Shown in pieces: positions 55,949-64,000 of a DNA stretch of 64,000 bases. Every line of letters starts with the position of its first letter. The first letter of the stretch is position 1. The position numbers were made by a program, and so were the translations under genes. The notes below the pieces were generated by a model. The model was given only the letters and a program-made list of their open reading frames with translations. It had not been told where the DNA came from and made no database searches. This DNA is from Agrypnia vestita (lineage: Eukaryota; Arthropoda; Insecta; Trichoptera; Phryganeidae), in contig JADDOH010023673.1 in the NCBI GenBank assembly GCA_016648135.1, positions 62,001-126,000 on the forward strand, read 5' to 3'.

Positions 55949-58436
55949 GAGGTGAAGTTTCGGGGAGGCCTATATAATGTCTGCATTTTCGTTGATTTTT
56001 AAAATATTGACGCAAAATCCATCAATAATTTCGTGTATATATTATCGTTGCTTGACAAATCACCCTGATCTTTTATGGGTTGATAATTACTATGTTTAAT
56101 GGCTTCCAATCCTGATCTTTGCAACGCTAAAACCTTATTAATATTTTTTTATAAGGTTTTAGCGTAGCGTTTAAAAAATCAGTAATTTATAATTTAATAA
56201 AGTTTTCTCCCTATCAAGACCAGACAAACGATAGAGCCAATGATCTTGGTCTTTTCTTTATACCGCAATGATACAGGAAGTCAGCTAGAATAATAATAAA
56301 CAAAAAAGTGAAGCAAACAGTGTAACCAAGAAGCCCGAGGATTCGAAAGCATTTATTAAATTCGATTTGTTACTGAATTCACCCTATCATTGTATAATTC
56401 CAATGAAAAATGAAAGAATCCTACAAGTAGGCAATTCCGACGTCTAGGCTTGTTTTCTATGCTCTGTACCTATTTATGAATGAACGTACCACCTGCTACG
56501 AATCAATTCTCATTATTTGTTCGTCTATCTGCTTTCGCCTACACGGCATACATACTGCGACCTTGTGAATTGTTTCCAGGCTGTGACCTCTGTCTGCAAT
56601 TTGGTGATTGTGTGTTGCTGGTTTATTTCGTAACATTAGGACAATTACATTCACAGCATGTTACGAAAGTAAAGTATACATAATCTTAATTTCGTTTTCT
56701 ATATAATATTTTTTATTTATTTTTATTTTAATTATTCTTAAACGGTGCATACACACGCCCTAATATAATCATACAATACATCCATTACAAACCTATCCAA
56801 AACGTATGTAATACACACGTTTTTTCTAAGCTTTATTTTTAACTTATATATTTTTTCCATTTTGCTTATGCTCTCTAGCGTTTCGTTGAAATTCTTCATT
56901 GCACTGTATTTTTCAGATTTTGGAAATCGGGCCTGCCTCTTGAATTGCATTCTCATTCAATATCTTTTTTTAATATCCCCCGCTCACGTTGTTTTGTACA
57001 TTTTTCTTGTAAATTTTTCCGATTTGTTTCCAATAAGGACCTTAAAAATATATATCATTTTATTCAAACATATTGTCTGATGAAGGTCATTATATTAAAG
57101 ATAATTTAAATATATAGATGTGTACGTTTGTTTTTTAAAACTACACCTGGAAATGAATAGCATATTCCAATATCTTCCATACTCGTTAACCTCAGTATTT
57201 TGGGGTGGCTTGTATCTGCTTTTCCATTGATTTTTTAAATATTGTCATGGGACGTTGCTGTGGAAAGCAATTGAAAAAACAAAAAAAAAAACTTTTGTTC
57301 ATTATGCATAAAGTCACTGGAAACGAATTAAATCAGAACACTGTTCATAAATTTATAGTTACTAGATGTTTTTAGAATATTCTACACACTTATCATTACA
57401 CTGTTTCTTAATTCACAATAATTTACATTGTTTTTATTGCTTCCATCGCTTTCTAGAAAATTATATTCAATATTCGCACGTAGAAAAACTTCGCGCCCAT
57501 GGTAGATATTTACTTTATTTACGTCACACCGCGCTCGTTTCGTTGCTAATTTAGCTCTTGTTAATGTCAATTAAAGACTGAGAACGGCCGGCCGGCCGGT
57601 CTTTTATAGCAAAATGTCTTAACGTGACGTTTCGAGAATTTACGATTACAGTCCAGTCGTCTCGAGATTCATGTAGAACCTTCTAGTATCTATCCATTTT
57701 AGTGTAAAAGGTGTGGAGTGCTGTAAAATAGTCGATTATGTGTAATTCTTTCCGAGCAATCATCTGGTTACAATATTGACGTCCTATGCTGAAGTTTGTA
57801 ACGTTCTTTTCTTCACATTTTCTTGTTGGCACTGTCCTCTTTCATGCGCCGTCTTCTATCCAAGGCTAGCGACCAAGTTGCAGTAGGCTGATTTATCAGG
57901 GTATAAGATTGTGGCATTTTGGATACTGAACTACTGACTGAGACAACCGCTTTCTATCTACAGCTCTGTTGTCTTCTACCTTCCCATGCATTATGATTTC
58001 TAAGAAATCATGTGTTTCTTCGTATAGAGCATCGCTTCATTTGATGTTTGTTATTAATTCTCCCGGCTTATTTGCGCGTCTTAAAGGGTAATATCGCCTT
58101 GAGGCATCAAAAATACATTCAAATTTGTTTTTTTTTGACGTTACTATTGCGCATGTAAAATTCTTTTTACCATCATTATTAATGAATCAGACAATATTTT
58201 TCATTAACAAATAATTCCGAATATTTCAAAATAGCCAAGTTAAGTGCTATCCCGCAATGGTCCCTCTCCTCGCAGCTGTTGGAGAAAATCATGTTTCCAG
58301 GGTCTGAGTGAAATGAAAAAGTTATTTACTTTATTTATTTTATTGTAGTTTTGTAGAATGATTTTTTTGTGCAAAGTTTGAAAATAAGTTTCAGGTTAAA
58401 AATTCGTAATAAGTAAACGGTGCATTTTATCCAACA
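55949..58436. other. unassigned stretch with a hairpin and a GGCC run
   Basis: A perfect 15-bp hairpin lies at 56124-56165 ('acgctaaaaccttat' and its complement). 'cggccggccggccgg' lies at 57586-57600, just upstream of 'tcttttatagc'. 57840-58010 shares blocks with 61597-61720 ('gcgcc(g/a)(t/g)cttc', 'acagct(c/g)tgttgtc') and may be one repeat family. No gene found. Confidence 0.35.
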
Positions 58437-59180
58437 CTTGCTGTTCGTACCCGGCGTTGCACGGGTTAATGATTGGTTGAGTTGAAAATAAATTTGTGGC
58501 GGGAAACAAAGGTTCAATTGTTTTGCAAAGCTTCGAATTTAAACAATAAGAATGTTCTTAGGTTTTCACGGCCACTCAGAATCTTCAAGTTTGTGTTTAC
58601 TGGGGTGTTATGCCGTGTTGTTACGACCTTTCGGGCCGACGTTTCGGATCCCATTGCAGGGTCCATCATCAGGGCTGATGATGTCTAGGGAAGAAATATG
58701 GCTTAGTTTTTCCATAGAAAATATGTATGTAAAATTTGGGTCCAGTCGGTGAAGCAGTGTAGATTTGTACAGAAAATAAATCTGTGGGAGGGAATGGGTT
58801 AGAGGGGGAAAGGGAAATGTCGCCTATATTACAGAATGGTTTGCAAATTTTGAGCCCGATCGGTCAAACGGTACATATTTGTATTGAAAATATATCAGTA
58901 GTGGGGAAGAAAAGGAAGAGGAGGTAAATGTCGCCTATGTTACCCGAAAGGTCCTAAGGAAAAAGTTTCAAAATTTTGAGCTGATCAGTCGAACGGTACA
59001 GATTTGCATTGAAAATATATCAAGGGATGGGAAGGGGTAAAAGGGGAGGAGGGAAGTTGCCTTTGTTACCCGCTGGGTCCTAAAGCACAAGTATGCAAAA
59101 TTTGAGTTGAATCGGACAAACAGTGTATATTTGTATAGAGAACAGGCAGACAGACAGACATTGAGTTTTATAGGTATAGA
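58437..59180 (-). mobile_element. Helitron-like family A, complete, with an inserted segment
   Basis: The 5' end is at 59180 on the minus strand: TCTATACCTATAAAACTCAA, then 'tgtctgtctgtctgcctg'. The 3' end has the stem-loop CCCGTGCAACGCCGGG (near 58450-58467) followed by ACGAACAGCAAG|T at 58437. It contains three to four ~130-bp units and the family 3' block 'cctttgtttcccgccaca'. A segment of about 140 bases (58548-58690) carrying a hammerhead-like motif interrupts it. 744 bp in all. Confidence 0.65.
58641..58672 (-). ncRNA. hammerhead-like motif inside the Helitron
   Basis: Minus strand: CTGATGA (58672-58666), T, stem II GGACCC/GGGATCC with one bulged A, then GAAAC followed directly by GTC. 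All invariant core bases are present and GAAACGTC is a plausible minimal stem III plus cleavage triplet. Flanking 'ggccactcagaatcttcaag' is not family A sequence, so the motif arrived by insertion. Confidence 0.6.
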
Positions 59181-59399
59181 ATTATATCGTAGATAATGTT
59201 ATTAGTAAGATGTGTTCAAAATTTGAACACAATCGGCCTGGTAGTTTATGAGATATCATCTCCAGACTTCTTGTAGCCATCAGGCAGATGCGCAATCATT
59301 TCGCTGTTGCAATTTGTTGGTCATTAGCGTGTAGTTCTTGTATTTTTCTTTTGGTGTTCATTTATTTTTCCAAATTCATCACGCCCATAGTTGCGGATG
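59181..59399. other. unassigned flank
   Basis: Short AT-rich stretch between the Helitron-like element and the GC island. Confidence 0.25.
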
Positions 59400-59690
59400 A
59401 ACCAATACATCTTTCTGATACAACGAAGCTCCCGGCTGCGCGAAGTAAGTAGCCGAAAGTGGGACAAGTCGTGCTCGGCGAACTCGGATCGATCGAGGGC
59501 CGATGGGCTCCTCCGTGACCGCGGTGCAGAACCAGCAGCCGGTCGGGCCGGTCGGGACGGTCGTCTCGGGATGACGCGGCGATCTCGCTTTCCGTCTGGC
59601 TGAAAGGGAAACTGCGCGACCGGACAACTGGAGCGATCTGTGTCAACGGGCCGGCCGATTCGGCGCGCCGGCCGTGCCCGGCCACTTCGT
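59400..59690. promoter_or_regulatory. second GC/CpG-rich island
   Basis: About 290 GC-rich bases with many CpGs. On the plus strand 'gcgaagtaagtag' (near 59443) contains a strong donor-like GTAAGT. On the minus strand a 107-codon open frame (59362-59685) starts just downstream of 'gattatataac'. Two other frames are also open, as expected from composition. No domain recognised. Host first exon or GC-rich mobile fragment. Confidence 0.25.
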
Positions 59691-60084
59691 GTTATATAAT
59701 CGTTTTTAAAATGTTATAACATTTTTTCTTAAATAGCGATAACTGTTCTGAATTTTCTAAACATTTTTTGGAAACAAACCATTAATTTTATATTAACGAG
59801 GGTTTAGAAATTTTACACACAGATTAAAAAGGATGACAGTTAGGTAAAATAGATATGTTTGAAATTATGAAAAAGTTTTAAAAGCAAATTAAATATCAAT
59901 CCTCTTTGCAAATAGTTAATTGAAGATTTTAAATAATCAGGTCCTTTTTAGATATAGTTATCTTTTATATTTGTTTTCACATTATTTTTCAATTAAATAT
60001 TCAATTTCCCATATATTTATTTTTTGTTTATGTTTAATGTCTATATTTCGAATTTTCATTTTTAGTATAATACGTATGTTGTAT
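59691..60084. other. unassigned AT-rich stretch
   Basis: Nothing recognised. Confidence 0.25.
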
Positions 60085-60119
60085 CCCTATGAAGAGACCA
60101 TTGGCCCCGAAACATGTCG
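60085..60119 (+). ncRNA. degenerate hammerhead-like motif
   Basis: 'cctatga', A, GAGACC...GGCCCC (imperfect stem), GAAAC ATGTC. The right half (CCCGAAACATGTCG) is well kept, but the CTGATGA half is damaged. Same ATGT continuation as the motif at 43640. Confidence 0.4.
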
Positions 60120-60479
60120 ATATTTTGAATTCAACAAATTAGTGATTCTTTACCATGTGTTTTTTCGTTAATTTTAATCATAACACTATTATACTCATAA
60201 CATAACACAATCGTAATGCAATAAATAGTGACATAATTATTTCTAAATTTCGCATGTTTTAACAGCACAGAGTATAAAATTGTACAGAGATGAACTAAAC
60301 CCCTTCTTTAGGCGAGGGGATTGGGGTATGGCGGAGATGTGTCCCCCTTCGTTTTACATTTACATTTATTATGCAGTTAAAGTATTTATTCTTGCATAAT
60401 TAAATTCCCTAGTAAACAAAAATTGTTTTTTCTTTTTTACAATTCAATATCTATATATTAATTACGTCAAAAATGCTGC
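60120..60479. other. unassigned AT-rich stretch
   Basis: Nothing recognised. Confidence 0.25.
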
Positions 60480-60790
60480 AGTAGCTACGGTAACTGGATG
60501 ATTTCTGTTGCCAGTTAAAAAAAAAACAAATGGCGAAATCGTATAAAGTAGCGAGAAGTATGGATTGTTTTAAAGCAGATAATTTTTAATGTGTAGAAAT
60601 ATTATACACGTAAAATAAAAATGGTCACATAGAAAAAGAAAGTACTTAATATTTATGCACATTTATTAATTTTTAATATACACATTTGTGTTTCAAAATT
60701 GTTTGTAAATTTCGCCATATCTTTTTATGGTTACGGTCAACCAGCCTAACCCAGCTGCCAACCGAACCCATCTGTGATTTGTCAGTTCGG
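60480..60790. repeat. interspersed repeat (MITE-like), copy 2
   Basis: Partner of 12690-12960. Ends are loosely inverted: 'gttgccagttaaaaaaaaaa...aaatggcgaaat' on the left and, read from the right, 'ggttgaccgtaaccataaaa...atatggcgaaat'. The shared interior includes 'tggattgttttaaa' and 'gtgtagaaatatta'. Confidence 0.4.
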
Positions 60791-62394
60791 CGCAATATGG
60801 ACGCAATTGTCGAGCGAAATATTTAAGTTTTCTCTTTAAACTATTTATCGCTTTATAGCCACTTTTAGTTAGAAAAATGTTATGTCATAGTGAGTGAAAT
60901 GAATGATGTCGCATATTTTAGATTACGGATTCACGTGTAGTACTATAGTGCAATATTAATATTGCACGCAGAGAACAATATCTTTACTCATTATTTTATT
61001 TATCGTTTTATTTATTTAAACCATAGTATCGTCACAAAAATTATATATTCAAAGATAAATATATTACCGCAGTAGCTAAAATACGGATAGCGTCGGCTGC
61101 ATGTGACTAAATTAGTGTCATCCAGTATAAATAGGTTACTTAATAGAACTTAAGTGTTTTTGGCACAAGTAAAAATAAGATAATAAACATCCCCTGTTCT
61201 GTTGAAATGAATAGGTCAACACGGTTACCGAGTTACCGGATCGATTGAAAAACCGATGAATGAAGATCGTCAGAGATCAAAGGAACTCTTCTCCAAAAGC
61301 ACAAATCGAGTTCCAACGCGGCAAAGTCAAGGATTCACGCCAGCATTTAAAATAAAAGGGCAAAACGTTCACTCGGTGAGAGTTGGAACAGCAAACAGAA
61401 ACAAATTTTCAAGGTTGGTATTCATATAACGATGCTGAGGATTCACCGGAACTGTGCTATTAATTGTGGAGACATTAAACATACGAGTGTGTGATTAAGT
61501 GATAAACTTTTTCGCTTCAAGTGGCTTTTATTATCGAATCGCTTAAGGTTACGGGAATCAACTTGAGAGATGAATGTTTCTCTCATTTTTCTTCACGCGC
61601 CAGCTTCCATCGCAGATTGCGACCGAGTCGGAGTGTGCACTTGCTGAAATTAAGCAGCTAAGATATACATATTTTACCAGCTGTGTTGTCAGCTGCCTTC
61701 TGTCTTCTCCTGCTTTTCTCGTGGTCGATTTTACGTTGCAATGTCACCAGCGAAACAAATTTATCAAGTCAACAAATAACATGTTTTGTGTCCAAGCCTG
61801 GTCGAGAGCTAGTAATCATGTAAAATAATAAAAGAAAGTAGTAAAACAAATTGTACGTATACGTACACCGTACAATTTGTATGTGATTTCAATAAACATG
61901 TGGAATTAGAAGCAGTAACATTTTTTGCTCAGTAGCTTGTAGTGTATTATTAGTAAATCGTCCGTTAAAAGTTTTTTTATGATAAAATTGACTACACCCA
62001 TATTGTAATAGTTAATCCGTCGATATTGCGATACTGCCGATAACCGATATGACGGTGCTGGATACGTTTTGAACCTGTTATAAACAGAAATATTTATGGG
62101 TTTAGCTTTATCTGGATTTGACACTTTTTATTGAGATAACAATAACTGGGTAATCCTTTTCAATTTATATTTCGTTATCGATATTTATTGTAAAAACGCT
62201 CGAGATAAGGCTTCGCTACGGAAGAATTTGGTTTCAAGGTCATTTCGTCAAACTCTGCGATTACGGATTAGTTTCCGATGAACTGAAATTCGCTATTTTT
62301 TGCACACAGGCTTCAAAATGTTTTTCGATTATTAACAGGAGCCCGTGACCATCCGCCGTAAAATGTGTATATAACTACTAAAGTTTACTTAATA
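60791..62394. other. unassigned stretch
   Basis: No gene recognised. 61200-61480 is somewhat GC-richer. A perfect inverted pair 'acaaattgtacgtatacgta' / 'cgtacaatttgt' region lies at about 61848-61880. 61597-61720 resembles 57840-58010. Confidence 0.3.
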
Positions 62395-63681
62395 TTAGGT
62401 CCTTACGTATGAAATTGGCGTTTTGCCGTACTGGCAAATTTGATCTCAAATATCTTCTCTTTGGTTAGGAATTCCAAATCCAAATTTATCCAGCTATTTA
62501 CTCATGTATTTGTGTTTTGAAAATTATAATTCATTTGTTTTTTCCTCAATTGTTTTTTTCTTTGCGTCACTCAGTTTACAAAATGAAAAACTTGAAATAT
62601 CGCGTTATTTACTAGTACGAGTTCCACCGTGGCACCAGTGCTGCAGAAACGGCTCGAAGGATTAATGATGTGTATGGCGACGGTGCCGCAAAAGAAAACA
62701 CAGCGCGTTTTTGGTTCCAACGTTTTCGCTCTGGAAATTTCGACCTGCAGAACAAGCCCCGTGGACGGCCGGAGACCAAAGTTGATAATGAAGAATTGAA
62801 GGCTATTGTGGAAGCGGATCCATCGCAAACCACATCCGAGTTAGCTGCAGGCTGCGGTATTAGTGATAAAACTGTTTTAATCCACTTGAAGCAAATTGGT
62901 AAGGTGAAAAAGCTTGAAAGGTGGGTACCTCACGAATTGAGTGAAGCAAATCAACAAACGCGCGTTGACTGCTGCGCTGCATTACTCAACCGGCACAATA
63001 ATGAAGGGATTTTAAATCGAATCATTACCTGTGATGAAAAGTGGATCCTGTACGATAATCGGAAGCGCTCATCGCAATGGCTGAACCCTGCCGAACCAGC
63101 CAAACCATGCCCCAAGCGAAAATTGACTCCAAAAAAGTTTCTTGTGAGCGTTTGGTGGACTAGTGCTGGTGTCGTTCACTACAGCTTTCTTAAATCTGGC
63201 CAGACGATTACGACAGATGTCTATTGTCAGCAACTGCAAACCATGATGGAAAAGCTAGCTGCTAAACAACCGAGGCTGGTTAATCGCTCTAGGCCACTGT
63301 TGCTTCATGATAACGCTAGACCACACATTGCACAACAGACGGCTACCAAATTAGAGGAGCTTCAATTGGAATGTCTAAGACATCCACCGTACTCTCCGGA
63401 CCTTGCCCCAACAGATTACCATTTTTTTCGAAATTTGGATAACTTCTTGCAAAGGAAAAAAATTCAACTCCGATGGGGCAGTCCAAACCGCCTTCAAAGA
63501 TTTTATTGATTCCCGTCCGAATGGTTTTTTTAGTAAAGGGATCGATGAACTACCTATGAGATGGCAAAAGTGCATAGATAGCAATGGTACATACTTTGAT
63601 TAAATAAATATATTATAATAAAAATAAATCGGCTTTATTTTCCTCCCATACTAAACGCCAATTTCATATGTAAGGACCTAA
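62395..63681 (+). mobile_element. mariner (cecropia-like), second near full-length copy
   Basis: 1287 bp between TA duplications (62393-62394 and 63682-63683). Inverted ends TTAGGTCCTTACGTATGAAA (left) and TTAGGTCCTTACATATGAAA (right, read inward). Nearly identical along its length to the copy at 14852-16135, so the two transposed recently relative to most elements here. Confidence 0.95.
62583..63603 (+). pseudogene. mariner transposase with one early stop and one late frameshift
   Basis: Same 339-residue design as the copy at 14929-15947, from ATG at 62583 to TAA at 63601-63603. Codon 11 is TAG (62613-62615), where the sister copy has GAG. An extra A in the run at 63456-63463 (seven A's against six) shifts the frame about 50 codons before the end. 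Between them lie 279 open codons with the helix-turn-helix region, WVPHEL and all three catalytic Asp (CDEKW, LLHDNARPH, APTDYHFF). The two copies are broken at different places, so both descend from an intact source. Confidence 0.93.
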
Positions 63682-63683
63682 TA

Positions 63684-64000
63684 CAAATGGGATACAATGG
63701 ATTGTGTGGACACGACAAATACCCAACAAAACCATTATAAAAATTTGACCTTACAGATATATGGGTTAAGTTCAATACTAAACTTCATCCGCAGTAATGT
63801 TTATAAAATCCATTTTAATATTTATTCCATTTCAAGCACTTTAAAAATAACTTCATTGCTATTGACGCTATAAAAAAAGTTAAAATTATAGAATACTTAC
63901 AGGGTAACCTATGTTCCTTTAACACGATAGAAATTTTATCTATGCTTTTTGCTACGAATATCTAGGTGTTCGAATTTATTGGATGTGTAAATAATTGTAA
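63684..64000. other. unassigned AT-rich right edge
   Basis: No gene or element recognised. Confidence 0.25.

Noticed and set aside
57072..57110. CTGATGAAGG at 57075 as another hammerhead
   Set aside because: No GAAA box follows a pairing stem; only the CTGATGA half is present.
59362..59685. 107-codon minus-strand frame as a real protein
   Set aside because: GC-rich island, three frames open, no domain or conserved motif; kept only as an island.

Overview
This window looks like AT-rich nuclear DNA from an insect or related arthropod. The case rests on the mix of mobile elements: cecropia-type mariner, piggyBac, hAT, Helitron-like, Penelope-like and Jockey/RTE-type LINE remnants, with no operons, ribosome binding sites or dense coding. 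The order cannot be fixed from sequence alone. I found no confidently identifiable host protein-coding gene, rRNA or intact tRNA. The region reads as gene-poor intergenic or intronic DNA in which transposons have inserted into one another.

Layout, left to right. 1-0.45 kb: ends of two Helitron-like families. 2.17-2.94 kb: a hAT element with a perfect 8-bp target duplication. 4.4 and 5.7 kb: hammerhead-ribozyme-like motifs. 6.2 kb: a small ORF with a possible signal peptide. 7.9-8.9 kb: Helitron-like ends and a LINE scrap. 9-14.6 kb: mostly unassigned AT-rich DNA. 14.67-17.73 kb: a decayed piggyBac element carrying a near-intact mariner and a hAT MITE. 18.2-18.7 kb: an LTR-like block with TATA and initiator. 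18.7-22.1 kb: Helitron minisatellite, an old mariner relic, an unclassified 1-kb inverted-repeat element and a TA-flanked MITE. 24-30.9 kb: Helitron minisatellite arrays, LINE scraps and a pair of opposed hammerhead-like motifs. 31.3-37.2 kb: an LTR-like GC-richer block, a LINE 3' end, a 218-bp tandem duplication, a Tc1/mariner-type element with long inverted repeats, and a 95-bp tandem repeat. 38.5 kb: a Penelope GIY-YIG remnant. 41.7-43.7 kb: an internally deleted Jockey-like LINE, then a Penelope 3' end between 160-bp inverted arms that each carry a hammerhead motif. 44.06-46.28 kb: two Helitron-like elements, one interrupted by a hAT MITE with a perfect 8-bp duplication. 47.3 kb: a tRNA-like SINE head. 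47.7-49.2 kb: a strongly GC/CpG-rich island, the best candidate for a host promoter and first exon. 53.8-54.4 kb: LINE 3' end. 58.44-59.18 kb: a complete Helitron-like element containing a hammerhead motif. 59.4-59.7 kb: a second GC-rich island. 62.4-63.7 kb: a second near-intact mariner, closely matching the one at 14.9 kb.

The most notable theme is the number of hammerhead-ribozyme-like motifs (CTGANGA, short hairpin, GAAAC) on both strands, of which the 43.1-43.7 kb inverted structure is the clearest. The second is the legible stratigraphy of insertions. Family assignments are by eye from motifs and terminal repeats, with no database search. Edges are exact where a target duplication or terminal repeat is given and approximate elsewhere.
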